Source of the DNA: Comamonadaceae bacterium
Lineage (GTDB): Bacteria > Pseudomonadota > Gammaproteobacteria > Burkholderiales > Burkholderiaceae_C
NCBI GenBank assembly: GCA_027486555.1
Contig: JAIXOX010000117.1
Location: forward strand, 1-64,000
Length of the DNA stretch: 64,000 nt
Direction of reading: 5' to 3'
Shown here one piece after another: positions 8,271 to 16,616 of this stretch (the first letter of the stretch is position 1; each line of letters begins with the position of its first letter). The notes under the pieces are model-generated. The model ran no database searches. It had not been told where the DNA came from and saw only the letters and a list, made by a program, of their open reading frames with translations. The translations under genes were made by a program, and so were the position numbers.

Positions 8271-9101
8271 ATGACAGACCGCTACGCCGTGATCGGCAAC
8301 CCCATTGTGCAAAGCAAATCGCCCTTGATCCACAGCGCTTTTGCGCAGGTCACGGGGCAAGACATCGACTACGGCAAGTTGCTGGGCCACTTGGGCGAAT
8401 TTGCAGCCACGGTGGACGCGTTTCGGGCCTCGGGTGGCCGGGGCATGAATGTGACCGCGCCTTTCAAGCTCGACGCATTTGCCTACGCCACCGATCTGGC
8501 CCCGAGTGCGCAAATGGCCGGTGCCGTGAATGCGATGAAGTTCGAGGGTGACAAGGTGTATGCCGAAAACTTTGACGGGGTGGGCCTGGTGCGCGATGTG
8601 GTGCACAACTTGGGCTGCTCGCTGCAAGGGCGGCGTGTGTTGATTTTGGGCGCGGGGGGTGCCACACGCGGGGCCTTGCTGCCGCTGTTGGCCGAGCAGC
8701 CAGCTGAGTTGGTGATCGTCAACCGCACGGTGGCCAAGGCGCAGGAGCTGGCGCTGTTGGCGCAGCAGCACCAAACTGGTCAGGTGCCGGTGACGGGCTT
8801 GGCTTATGACGCGGTGCAGGGCGTGTTTGACGTGGTGCTGAACGCCAGTTCATCCAGCCTCACGGGCGAGCTGCCGCCGCTGCAAGCCAGTGTGTTTGCC
8901 CCGGGCTGCTTGGCCTATGACCTGACCTATGGCAAAGGCCTCACACCGTTTTTGAAGCTGGCGCAGCAAGCGGGTGTGACACAAGTAGCCGATGGCGTGG
9001 GCATGCTGGCCGAACAAGCGGCCGAGGCCTTTGCTTGGTGGCGGGGCGTGCGGCCCGATACAGCTGCGGTCATTGCCACGCTGACGGTGCCTTTGGTGTG
9101 A
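8271..9101 (+). CDS. aroE: Shikimate dehydrogenase (housekeeping type)
   Basis: This 276-residue enzyme reduces 3-dehydroshikimate to shikimate with NADPH in aromatic amino acid synthesis. The shikimate-binding QSKSP segment keeps both serines (Ser15, Ser17). The catalytic pair is present as Lys66 (NVTAPFK) and Asp102 (NFDG), and the nucleotide-binding GAGGATRG and NRT motifs follow. This is the only one of three AroE-family proteins in the window with the canonical substrate pocket, so it is the likely biosynthetic enzyme. Its stop overlaps the GTG start of a small ferredoxin gene. Confidence 0.93.
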   Translation: MTDRYAVIGNPIVQSKSPLIHSAFAQVTGQDIDYGKLLGHLGEFAATVDAFRASGGRGMNVTAPFKLDAFAYATDLAPSAQMAGAVNAMKFEGDKVYAENFDGVGLVRDVVHNLGCSLQGRRVLILGAGGATRGALLPLLAEQPAELVIVNRTVAKAQELALLAQQHQTGQVPVTGLAYDAVQGVFDVVLNASSSSLTGELPPLQASVFAPGCLAYDLTYGKGLTPFLKLAQQAGVTQVADGVGMLAEQAAEAFAWWRGVRPDTAAVIATLTVPLV

Positions 9102-9319
9102 AGCTGCCCCACATCCACACGCCCCGCTGCACCGGTTGCGGCTGGTGTGTGGCGGCCTGTCCGCCGGGTGTGCTGAGTTTGCAGGTGGTGGCCTGGCGCA
9201 AGCATGCGGTGTTGCACGATGAACAGGGCTGCACAGGGTGTAGCCGGTGTGAGCGGCAGTGCCCGTTTGGGGTGATCACGATGGTAAAAACGGAAAAGCC
9301 TGACAGACGTCAGGCTTGA
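9098..9319 (+). CDS. Small 2x[4Fe-4S] ferredoxin-like protein
   Basis: The 73-residue protein has two complete cluster motifs, CTGCGWCVAAC (near residue 11) and CTGCSRCERQC (near residue 47), each contributing four cysteines to 4Fe-4S clusters. It probably shuttles electrons in the cytoplasm; the partner is unknown. The GTG start at 9098 overlaps the aroE stop by 4 bases (GTGA), indicating translational coupling, though aroE itself needs no ferredoxin. The stop codon sits inside the terminator hairpin of the opposing gene. Confidence 0.8.
   Translation: MKLPHIHTPRCTGCGWCVAACPPGVLSLQVVAWRKHAVLHDEQGCTGCSRCERQCPFGVITMVKTEKPDRRQA
9296..9317 (-). terminator. Rho-independent terminator for the CoA-transferase gene
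   Basis: AAGCCTGAC and GTCAGGCTT pair perfectly around a 4-base loop. Read on the minus strand, the stem is followed by a T-rich run (TTTTCCGTTTTT), giving a proper intrinsic terminator 21 bases after the CoA-transferase stop. On the plus strand there is no T-tract. The hairpin overlaps the last codons of the ferredoxin gene. Confidence 0.75.
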
Positions 9320-9337
9320 TCCGGGACGATTTGAACT

Positions 9338-10912
9338 TCATGCTTTGAAGTGTGCGCTGTCCATCACCTTCAGGTCTGGGGCTACCCTGGGCGCAAAGTC
9401 CATCTGGTCGAGCACATCGTGTTGCAAGTCAATGCCGGGGGCGATTTCGAACAGTTCGATCCCTTGGGGTGTGAGGCGAAAGCTGGCACGTTCGGTCAGG
9501 TAAAGCACCTCTTGTTTTCGCACCAAGCCTTGCGGGCCTGAAAAAGTGATTTGATCCACTTTCTTCACCAGCTTTTTCACAGCCCCTTGTGTGGCCACGC
9601 GTATCTGGCCATCGCCGGTCTCAAGCTTCACGCCCTTGGCGGCGAGCGTGCCGCAGAAGACCACTTTTTTGGCGTTCTGCGCGATGTCGATGAAGCCTCC
9701 GGGGCCGACAGTGACGCCGCCCAAGCGTGACACGTTGACCGAGCCTTCTTCGTCGAACTCGCCAAAGCCCAAAAAGGCGATGTCCAGCCCGCCGCCGCCG
9801 TAAAAGTCGAACTGCGTGGCGGCGTCCAGCATGGCGGTGGCGTTGCGGGCATAGCCAAACAGCACGCCGTCCATGAGCGTGCCGCCATAGGTGCCGTGCT
9901 CGATGGTTTGGTAGATGCGGTGCTGTTCGTTGCGCGCCGCGATCAGCTTGGCCACCGCGTCGGGCACGCCCACACCGTAGTTGATGACCGGGCGGGCCTT
10001 GTCGGTGTTGAAGAGTTCCAGGTATGCACGGCGCGCCACGGCCTGACGCTCGCTGAAAGCCTCTTGCGAGGCAGCCAGTTCGCGGGCGTGGTCTTGCGCT
10101 TCGCTGGTCGCGCGTTCAGCGCCGGTCAGCTCGCCACTGAAAGCCGGATCAAATGGGATGTCGTAGCTTGTGGACTGCTGCGGATCGACCACGATGGCGT
10201 CCACCCAGGCCGAGGGGATGCGCACTTCGCGGGCTTTGAGGGCGCCCTTGGGTATGCGCTCCTTGACCTGCACGATGACTTTGCCGCCGCTGTTGCGCGC
10301 TGCCAAGGCCAGCGATTGAGCGTCCAGGTTGGCCGCTTCGTGCTCGAAGCTGATGTTGCCGTCTTCGTCGGCGCTGCTGGCGCGCACGATGGCCACATGG
10401 ATGGGGAAGGGCTTGTAGCGGAGGTATTCGCGGTCATCGATGGTGATGACTTCGGCCAAGTCGTCTTGGGCGGCATCGTTCATGCGGCCCCCGCCGTGGC
10501 GCGGGTCGCATACGGTGCCCAGACCCACATGGCTGATGAGGCCGGGACGGCCTGCGCCGATCTCGCGCATGAGTTGGCTGCTCACGCCGCCGGGCAGGAT
10601 GTAGGCCTCGATCTTGTTGGCCAGGGCCAGTTGCTGCATGGCCGGTGACCAGACCCAGTGGCCACCGATGACGCGCTTGACCAGGCCTTCGTGCGCGAAA
10701 CAGCTCATGCCTTTGGTTTTCTTGTCGCCAATGCCCAGGGCATGGATGACGGTGAGGTTTGTCGGTGTCTGCGTGCTCATGAAGCGTTCTTGCACCGCTT
10801 CAAACAGGTGGGTCGCTTCCATCAAGCCGCCACCACCGCCCATGAGGCCCACGGTGTCGCCGTTTTGGATCAGTTGCGCCGCTTGTGCTGCGGTCATGAA
10901 TTTGGTTTGCAT
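9338..10912 (-). CDS. Acyl-CoA:acetate/propionate CoA-transferase (fused alpha-beta)
   Basis: The 524-residue protein contains both halves of a family I CoA-transferase: an N-terminal half with LMGGGGGLMEA and a C-terminal half with GVGVPDAVA and an EHGTYGG segment carrying the likely catalytic Glu that forms the CoA thioester. Length and architecture match YdiF/propionate CoA-transferase. It would move CoA from acetyl- or propionyl-CoA onto a carboxylic acid, or the reverse. It lies downstream of an acyl-CoA dehydrogenase, so it may activate that enzyme's substrate, although about 320 bases of repeats separate them. It ends at the terminator at 9296-9317. Confidence 0.85.
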   Translation of the reverse strand: MQTKFMTAAQAAQLIQNGDTVGLMGGGGGLMEATHLFEAVQERFMSTQTPTNLTVIHALGIGDKKTKGMSCFAHEGLVKRVIGGHWVWSPAMQQLALANKIEAYILPGGVSSQLMREIGAGRPGLISHVGLGTVCDPRHGGGRMNDAAQDDLAEVITIDDREYLRYKPFPIHVAIVRASSADEDGNISFEHEAANLDAQSLALAARNSGGKVIVQVKERIPKGALKAREVRIPSAWVDAIVVDPQQSTSYDIPFDPAFSGELTGAERATSEAQDHARELAASQEAFSERQAVARRAYLELFNTDKARPVINYGVGVPDAVAKLIAARNEQHRIYQTIEHGTYGGTLMDGVLFGYARNATAMLDAATQFDFYGGGGLDIAFLGFGEFDEEGSVNVSRLGGVTVGPGGFIDIAQNAKKVVFCGTLAAKGVKLETGDGQIRVATQGAVKKLVKKVDQITFSGPQGLVRKQEVLYLTERASFRLTPQGIELFEIAPGIDLQHDVLDQMDFAPRVAPDLKVMDSAHFKA

Positions 10913-11012
10913 TTTTCCAGTCTCTTCTTATTTCTGAGTTGGCAGTTTTGTGGTGTGCTGCGTGGGTCTGTTCTGGCGTTGGTCGGGTTTGGTGTTGTGG
11001 TCGCTGGGTTTT

Positions 11013-11100
11013 GTCATGCCGGACTTGATCCGGCATCCAGGTTTGCAGTCATGGACCCCGGATCAAGTCCGGGGTGACAGTCTTTCAAGTCCGGGGTGAC
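11013..11100. repeat. BIME/REP-like palindromic repeat, copy 1, with a partial tandem copy
   Basis: One unit has GCCGGACTTGATCCGGC, itself a hairpin, facing CCCCGGATCAAGTCCGGGG about 20 bases later. The two halves are also complementary to each other. A direct duplication of TCAAGTCCGGGGTGAC follows. A second copy of the element is at 12416-12505. Similar GATCAAGTCCGG palindromes occur between genes in many proteobacteria. Confidence 0.8.
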
Positions 11101-11114
11101 AATCTTTCAAGTCT

Positions 11115-11215
11115 ATGCAGACCTGCCGTGTGAGTGGGATGGGCGGCCGACGATTTCTGGTACCCCAGTATGAGGAGGCCGCCCATCCCATTCACTCGGC
11201 CCCCGCCATGCAGAC
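11115..11215. repeat. Long inverted repeat flanked by 8-base direct repeats
   Basis: The arms GTGAGTGGGATGGGCGGCC (11130-11148) and its reverse complement (11177-11195) pair over 19 positions with one mismatch. The 28-base loop holds a further CTGG/CCAG pairing. ATGCAGAC occurs on both sides (11115-11122 and 11208-11215), as a target-site duplication would. No coding capacity. It could be a MITE-like element or a structured transcript end. Confidence 0.5.
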
Positions 11216-11233
11216 ACAGCGGGCACACCCTCA

Positions 11234-12394
11234 TCAGCGGTTCACATCAAACAGCACGGCACCCTTCTTGAGCGCGCTCTTGGCGATCACGCCCCGGTGG
11301 ATCTCGCTGGTGCCGTCGTAGATGCGGTAAATGCGGGCATCGCGGTAATAGCGCTCGATGGTCAGTTCCTTGCAAAAGCCCATGCCGCCAAACACCTGCA
11401 CTGCACGGTCCACCACGCGACCCAGGGTCTCAGCCGCGTGCACTTTGACCATGGCAATCTGCTCGCGTGCGTCCATGCCTTGGTCCAGCATCCAGGCGGC
11501 GTGGTAGACCATCCAGCGGGCCGCGTTGATCTCGATCACACTGTCGGCGATCATCTGCTGCACCATCTGGAAATCGCCGATCTTGGTGCCGAACTGCTTG
11601 CGCTCATTGGCCCAGTTCACCATCAGCTCGCACACATGCGTGGCCTTGCCCACGGCGCGGGCACCCACCTGGGCCAGGCGCACCACATTGAGTGCGCCCA
11701 TGGCCAACTTGAAGCCCTGACCCGCCTCGCCCAGCAAGGCAGCGTCTTCGACTTGCACGTTGTCAAAGAACAGCTCCAAGTGTGGCGTGCCGCGCAGGCC
11801 CATCATCTTCTGGTCCTTGCCCACGGTGAAACCGGCTAGGCCCTTGTCCACCATGAACATCGAAATTTCTTTTTCACCTGTTTTGGCCGACACCAAAAAG
11901 AAATCGCTCCACTCGCCATCGCTGATGAAGTGCTTGGTGCCGTTCAGTACCCATCCTTGGTCATTTTTCTTGGCGTTGGTTTTGATGCCTGCCGCGTCCG
12001 AGCCTGCGCCCGATTCTGTGATGGTGATGGCGCAGGTGCGCTTGCCGGCCACGGCGGGTTTGAGCCAGCGTTCAATTTGCTCGCCCTTGCAGTGCAGCAG
12101 AGGCTCATACACATTGCCAAAAGCGCGGCGGATCAGGATGTCGGTGGTGTGGCCGAACTGCTCTTCGCACAGGATGCGGTCGATGTTGGACAGACCACCA
12201 CCGCCCATTTCGGCGGGCATGTTCATGCCGTAAAGGCCGAGCGCTTTGGCTTTGTCGTGGATGGCCTGGGCTTTGGTCTTGTCCAGAAAACCTGTTTCCT
12301 CGACCTCGTTTTCTAGGGGCTGAAGTTCTTCGGCGATGAAGCGGCGCACCGTTTCGATCATCATTCTTTGTTCGTCGTTGAGAGAAAAGTCCAT
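11234..12394 (-). CDS. Acyl-CoA dehydrogenase
   Basis: The 386-residue flavoprotein shows ITITESGAGSDAAGIKT (FAD and substrate loop), FISDGEWSDF, RKQFGTKIGDFQ and the C-terminal IYDGTSEIHRG. Family members insert a double bond alpha-beta to the CoA thioester and pass electrons to ETF. The usual YEGTSE catalytic Glu is Asp here (YDGTSE), a change also seen in dehydrogenases acting on cyclic acyl-CoAs. MDFSLN at 12394 is chosen because AAGGAAAC precedes it; an upstream in-frame ATG lies within a repeat. It is probably expressed with the TIM-barrel and flavoprotein genes upstream. Confidence 0.88.
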   Translation of the reverse strand: MDFSLNDEQRMMIETVRRFIAEELQPLENEVEETGFLDKTKAQAIHDKAKALGLYGMNMPAEMGGGGLSNIDRILCEEQFGHTTDILIRRAFGNVYEPLLHCKGEQIERWLKPAVAGKRTCAITITESGAGSDAAGIKTNAKKNDQGWVLNGTKHFISDGEWSDFFLVSAKTGEKEISMFMVDKGLAGFTVGKDQKMMGLRGTPHLELFFDNVQVEDAALLGEAGQGFKLAMGALNVVRLAQVGARAVGKATHVCELMVNWANERKQFGTKIGDFQMVQQMIADSVIEINAARWMVYHAAWMLDQGMDAREQIAMVKVHAAETLGRVVDRAVQVFGGMGFCKELTIERYYRDARIYRIYDGTSEIHRGVIAKSALKKGAVLFDVNR

Positions 12395-12415
12395 GGTGTT
12401 TCCTTGCATGTAGTG

Positions 12416-12505
12416 GTCATGCCGGACTCGATTCGGCATCCAGGTATTGATGTATTCGAGTGCTCAGGGCATCATCGATAGACCCCTGATCAAGTCCGGG
12501 GTGAA
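12416..12505. repeat. BIME/REP-like palindromic repeat, copy 2
   Basis: This carries the same elements as the copy at 11013: GCCGGACTCGATTCGGC on the left and TGATCAAGTCCGGGG on the right, with a longer and more diverged middle. The two copies flank the acyl-CoA dehydrogenase gene. Confidence 0.75.
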
Positions 12506-12541
12506 AGTGGTGGGGTTCGGGTCAAAACGTTGGAATATGGC

Positions 12542-13351
12542 TCAGGCTTCCACAAACGGGCGGCTCTTTGCCAGGCATTCGATGGCCCAGTCTTGCTCCG
12601 AGGTGAGGGCTTCACGGCCCAGGTTCACCACTTCGACGCTGATCGGCAAGTCCGAGGGCAGGGCGGCAAACAGGCCTTGCAAGTCAATCGTGCCGTCGCC
12701 AGGCAAGAGGCGTTCGCAACGGGCGGTGTGGATCATTTGTTCGGTCGTGAACTGAAGTCCCGCTTGGGCATCGCATATTTGTGCGTAGTGCAGCAGTTCT
12801 CGCGGGATGGCACGGATGTCGTCGAGCGTGGTGGTGGACCGGCCAAAGTGCAGGGCATCGACCAGGATGCCCGCGTTGGCGGGCATGCCTGCGTTTTGCA
12901 TGATGCGCAGCGCCGACTTGGCGTCTTTCACCGCTGTCCAGGGCATGAATTCCAAATCGGCCGTCATGCCAAAAGGCTTCATCACCTCGCACAGTCGGGC
13001 GTAGTTCTCCGTCAGGCGGGCTTCGTGTGCATCGTCACCCGCCACCAGAATGGCCTTGGCTTGCAAGGCTGCGCCTGCGGCATACAAGGCATCCCAGGTG
13101 TGCGGGTCAAAGTTGTCGCCGATGCGGATGATTTCAAGATCGAACACGCCCACGCCGGTGTCGCGTTGTGCGGCCAGGGTTTCGCGCAGGGCCTCTGGCT
13201 GGTTCAGCAGGTGTTGCTGTTGTGCGCCGGGGGCGTTGGGCCACAGGCGCAGACCCACAAAGTGGTAGCCGGTCTGCGCCGCGACGCGGATCGCCTCGGC
13301 GGGCGAGCAGCGGTGCGAGCCGAGGTAGGCGAGGGAGTAGATGCGTGACAT
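12542..13351 (-). CDS. Sugar phosphate isomerase/epimerase-like TIM-barrel protein
   Basis: The 269-residue protein is an AP-endonuclease-2-type TIM barrel. Metal-site residues appear as LEIIRIGD, DLEFMPW, GILVDALHFGRS and SVEVVN. The superfamily includes sugar isomerases, inosose dehydratases and 3-dehydroshikimate dehydratases. It is 6 bases from the NIPSNAP/flavoprotein gene upstream, so it belongs to the same operon and probably acts on the same ring compound, for instance as dehydratase or isomerase. The exact reaction cannot be read from the sequence. Confidence 0.8.
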   Translation of the reverse strand: MSRIYSLAYLGSHRCSPAEAIRVAAQTGYHFVGLRLWPNAPGAQQQHLLNQPEALRETLAAQRDTGVGVFDLEIIRIGDNFDPHTWDALYAAGAALQAKAILVAGDDAHEARLTENYARLCEVMKPFGMTADLEFMPWTAVKDAKSALRIMQNAGMPANAGILVDALHFGRSTTTLDDIRAIPRELLHYAQICDAQAGLQFTTEQMIHTARCERLLPGDGTIDLQGLFAALPSDLPISVEVVNLGREALTSEQDWAIECLAKSRPFVEA

Positions 13352-13357
13352 GGTGGT

Positions 13358-13984
13358 TTATTTCAAAGGTGAGACAGCCGTGGGCATGGCGATGGTCGAG
13401 ACCATGTTCGTGGTCAGCTGCGCCGGGCCGCCTTTGGGCGGCCAGATGCCCTGGGCCACCGATTCGCCACGGATCTGGCTGCGGGCGTTCAGGCTGTCGT
13501 AGGCCCAGATGTTGGTGAAGCGCAGTGGGCCGTCGAGTGCCACCATCGCGATCACGCAAGGCGATAGCTTGTCGCGTGCGGGCACGTACTGTTCCCACAG
13601 GTCGATGGTGGGTTGCACGCCGCCTGTCTTGATGCCGTAAGTGCGGATTTCATAGACCGGGCCTGTGATGCCGGATTCGGCGCTGGGGCGCACGGGCTTC
13701 ATCCAGGGGAAGCCTTTGTAGCTGTGCTGCTCCAGCGTTTGATAAATCTCGCCACATCCAAGGGGGTTGGTGCTTTGTTGGGTGCGATCGCGCTCGGCCT
13801 GCAAGGCGTCCAGCGTGGCAAAGCCGCGCAACACGATCATCTGGTTGAGCACGCCAATGTCGGTGAACCAGCAGCCCAGCAATTCGCCTTGCGCTTCGGG
13901 GGCTGTGGCAAAGGCCTGCACATTCGTGGCGGCTTGGCCAGCGGTACCAAAGGGCAGGGTCATGGTGGCGAGTTCGTAGTACAT
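13358..13984 (-). other. NIPSNAP domain with possible internal start
   Basis: ATG at 13984 begins MYYELATMTLPFG, a typical NIPSNAP-family N-terminus, and is preceded by an A-rich GAAAGAAAAC sequence that could act as a ribosome binding site. The 208 residues contain two ferredoxin-like repeats, the second starting at VYEIRTYGIKTGG. The family's role is poorly known; bacterial members often sit in ring-compound catabolic operons. It may be made both as the fused C-terminus and as a free protein. Confidence 0.6.
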
Positions 13985-15766
13985 GGTGTTTTCTTTCGAG
14001 GTGTCGGTTGACGTTGTTGTGATCGGGTATTCGCAGGTGGCGGCTGGGTCGCGGCCAGCCGCGTGGTGCGCGGCAATGAAGCCAAAAGTCATGGCCGGGC
14101 CGAGTGTGATGCCGCCGGCTGGGTAGTGGCCGCCCATCATGCTGCTCAGGTCATTGCCCCCGGCATACAGACCTGCAATGGCCTGGCCTTGGGCGTTGGT
14201 GACTTGCGCGTGGTCGTTCACGCGTAAACCGGCAAAAGTGCCAAGGCTACCCATGACGACTTTGACGGCATAAAAAGGGCCATGCTCGATGGGGCCCATG
14301 CAGGGGTTGCGCAAGCCGTGTCGTGCGGCGTTGATCGCATCACCCTGGATGCGGTTGTAGGGCGTTTCGCCTTTGCCAAAGTCACGGTCTTTGCCGTCCT
14401 GTACCAAGGCGTTGTAGCGCTGTACCGTTGCCTGCAAAGCCTTGGCGTCTATGCCGCAGGCCTGTGCCAGTTCAGCCAGAGACTGTCCGCGTTTCAGGTA
14501 AGCATTCTTCAGCCAGGGGCCGAGCGGCATGGGCGCCGGTTTGACCGCACCCAGGCCGTAGTAGCGGATGAAGTCGTGGTCGCAGACCAACCAGGCCACG
14601 GGTGGCTGACCGGTGGGTGTCGCGGTCAGTAGGTCCTGCATGAAGTCGTGGTACGAGTCGGCTTCGTTGGCAAAGCGCAAACCCTTTGCCGTGACGGCTA
14701 TCAGCCCGGGCTTGGCGCGCTCGATCAGGTGCGGAAAGTGCGCCACGCTGCCATCGGTACGGGGTACCAGTGATACCGGGGCCAGCGCAGCGGCTTGCAC
14801 CAGATCGCCCGCCACCTCACCTCCTGCGGATTCGCCCAGGCGCAGGCCGTCGCCCGTGTTGCCCCGGTTGCCCGCAGACCAGTGCTCATGGCCTGTGGGG
14901 GCGTGGGGCAGCAGTTGTTGTTTGCGGGCGGGGTCGTGCGGAAAGCCGCCTGTGGCCAGCACCACGCCGCAGCGGGCTTGGATGCTGACTTCCCCCTGAG
15001 GCATTTGAACCACGGCGCCCGTGACACGCGCTCCGTCTTGCAGCAAACGCACGGCTGGGCTGTTCACGCGCATGTCCACCCCAAGGTCCAGCGCTGACTT
15101 GGCCAGTCCGCCAATCAAGGCATTGCCATTGACCAGTCGCGTGCCACGGTCGTGCACCAACAGGTCACGTCCGTGGCGCAGCAGCAGTTTGGTGACGTAC
15201 CAGAACGAAGCTGGCTTGTGCAGCGCATTCAAAAAGTGGCGCAGCTCCGCACCCGAGGCGATGCCCATGCCCCACAGCGTGGTTTCGTACAAAGGTGGTT
15301 TGAGGTCGTGCAGGCGCTCGCCAAGTTGGCGGGCGTCAAACGGTGCGGCGCAGATCGAGCGGCCACCGGTGGCGGCATCGGGTGTGTGGCCATGAAAGTC
15401 GGGGATGGTGTTGCCGTCGATGAACTGCAGCGCAGTGTGGCGGCGGAAAAACTCAACCATGCGCGGACCGTTGTTCAGGAAGGCGAGGGCCCGGGACTCG
15501 TCGAACTTCTCGCCCAGCTCGCGGCGCAGGTACGACAGCGGTTTTTCAATGCGCTCCAGCAGACCCGCTTCGACGGCCAGGGGGTTTCGCGGCACCCACA
15601 TCCAGCCGCCCGACCAGGCGGTGGTGCCGCCGTATTTCGGGTCTTTTTCAACCACGATGACTTTGAGGCCCAGGTGGGCCGCGGTCACGGCCGCAGACAG
15701 GGCGCCGGCCCCAGAACCGATGACCAGTAAGTCGCAGGTGTTGTCAGGAGTGAAGCTCGAAGTCAT
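13358..15766 (-). CDS. FAD-dependent ketosteroid-dehydrogenase-like enzyme fused in frame to a NIPSNAP domain
   Basis: One open frame of 802 codons holds two proteins usually separate. Residues 1-575 are a succinate dehydrogenase/3-ketosteroid delta1-dehydrogenase-type flavoprotein: LLVIGSGAGA at 13-22 (third glycine of the FAD motif replaced by Ala), VVEKDPKYGGTTAWSGG, RGTRLVNGNALIGGL, and the C-terminal GGHYPAGGITLG with Tyr548 and Gly552. The Tyr and Gly correspond to the residues that bind the ketone in ketosteroid dehydrogenases. After a Thr/Ser-rich linker, residues 595-802 are a NIPSNAP protein. No stop codon lies between. The start MTSSFTPDN at 15766 precedes the FAD motif by the usual distance. 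Located 17 bases after the IclR gene. Confidence 0.82.
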   Translation of the reverse strand: MTSSFTPDNTCDLLVIGSGAGALSAAVTAAHLGLKVIVVEKDPKYGGTTAWSGGWMWVPRNPLAVEAGLLERIEKPLSYLRRELGEKFDESRALAFLNNGPRMVEFFRRHTALQFIDGNTIPDFHGHTPDAATGGRSICAAPFDARQLGERLHDLKPPLYETTLWGMGIASGAELRHFLNALHKPASFWYVTKLLLRHGRDLLVHDRGTRLVNGNALIGGLAKSALDLGVDMRVNSPAVRLLQDGARVTGAVVQMPQGEVSIQARCGVVLATGGFPHDPARKQQLLPHAPTGHEHWSAGNRGNTGDGLRLGESAGGEVAGDLVQAAALAPVSLVPRTDGSVAHFPHLIERAKPGLIAVTAKGLRFANEADSYHDFMQDLLTATPTGQPPVAWLVCDHDFIRYYGLGAVKPAPMPLGPWLKNAYLKRGQSLAELAQACGIDAKALQATVQRYNALVQDGKDRDFGKGETPYNRIQGDAINAARHGLRNPCMGPIEHGPFYAVKVVMGSLGTFAGLRVNDHAQVTNAQGQAIAGLYAGGNDLSSMMGGHYPAGGITLGPAMTFGFIAAHHAAGRDPAATCEYPITTTSTDTSKENTMYYELATMTLPFGTAGQAATNVQAFATAPEAQGELLGCWFTDIGVLNQMIVLRGFATLDALQAERDRTQQSTNPLGCGEIYQTLEQHSYKGFPWMKPVRPSAESGITGPVYEIRTYGIKTGGVQPTIDLWEQYVPARDKLSPCVIAMVALDGPLRFTNIWAYDSLNARSQIRGESVAQGIWPPKGGPAQLTTNMVSTIAMPTAVSPLK

Positions 15767-15782
15767 TGGCGATCCGCTCGGC

Positions 15783-16616
15783 TCAGAGCGCGTAAATCGG
15801 CTTGCGCCCATCGGTGGGTGCTGCGTTGCCGACCTCAGCGGTCAGGCTGAAAAAGGGCGATGCACCGCTGGATGCGGCCAACTGTTGCGCGATGCTGATC
15901 AGCTCGGGCGCGAGGGCTTGCATTTTTTCGGGTGTGAAGCGTACCGTGGGGCCTGCAATCGTCAGCACGCCAAATGCGGGCTGACCGGCAAAGCGCACTG
16001 GCGTTGACATGGCCGACAAGCCAATGCTGTAGGTGTCGGTCGTCATGCTGTAGCCTCGCGTGCGGGTTTGAGTCACGGCGCCCATCACGGCTTGCAAGCT
16101 GGTCGGGGCAGCGGGGCCGAATTGTTCAGGTGAGCCCAAGCCTTGTTTGGCCACCAGCGCCAGGGCCGCGTCATCACTCAGCGTGGAGAGCAAGGCCCAG
16201 CCTGACGACGAGCAGGACAGGCGGGCATCGCTGCCCATGTCGGGGTCGTAGCGCAGACCTTGGCGAGCACCTTGGGCACGGGCCACCCAAGTCAGGCGTT
16301 CGCCGTCTACCACCGACAGGCGAACCAGCTCACCCGAAACCTCGGCCAAGCGGTTGAGCAGCGGTTGTGCAATGTCCACGATGCCGCTGTTGCTGAGGTA
16401 GCTCAGCCCCATGGACACCAGCTTGGTGGTCAGCAGGTAGTCGCCGTGACCGCGCGTCTGGCGCACATAGCCCAGGCGCACCAAGTCGGTCAGCAAGCGG
16501 TGCGTGCCGCTTCGGGGAATGTCGAGCCGATCGGCAATGGCGGCCAGCTCCAGGCCTTCACCGTGTTGCGAGAGCAACTCGAGAATGCCCAGGGTTCTTT
16601 CGAGGACGCCGCTCAT
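15783..16616 (-). CDS. IclR-family transcriptional regulator
   Basis: The 277-residue protein has an N-terminal winged helix (ILELLSQHGEGLELAAIADR, then RSGTHRLLTDLVRLGYV) and a C-terminal GAF-like effector domain ending PIYAL. IclR regulators bind organic acids and control catabolic operons. The frame is open further upstream, but MSGVLERTLGIL at 16616 is the standard family start and overlaps the preceding Gfo/Idh/MocA gene by ATGA. Two palindromes of IclR type at 17726-17758 are the probable operators for this leftward operon and the divergent rightward one. Confidence 0.88.
   Translation of the reverse strand: MSGVLERTLGILELLSQHGEGLELAAIADRLDIPRSGTHRLLTDLVRLGYVRQTRGHGDYLLTTKLVSMGLSYLSNSGIVDIAQPLLNRLAEVSGELVRLSVVDGERLTWVARAQGARQGLRYDPDMGSDARLSCSSSGWALLSTLSDDAALALVAKQGLGSPEQFGPAAPTSLQAVMGAVTQTRTRGYSMTTDTYSIGLSAMSTPVRFAGQPAFGVLTIAGPTVRFTPEKMQALAPELISIAQQLAASSGASPFFSLTAEVGNAAPTDGRKPIYAL

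Larger units (their letters stand above)
10913..11233. other. Repeat-rich intergenic region, no gene
   Basis: This 321-base gap separates the CoA-transferase from the acyl-CoA dehydrogenase on the same strand. It holds two palindromic repeat elements (11013-11100 and 11115-11215) and no credible coding frame. The CoA-transferase promoter and ribosome binding site must lie in the first 100 bases. The repeats probably separate the two transcripts. Confidence 0.7.

Noticed and set aside
11013-12505. CRISPR array from the repeated GATCAAGTCCGG units
   Set aside because: Only two copies, palindromic, unevenly spaced and separated by a full gene.
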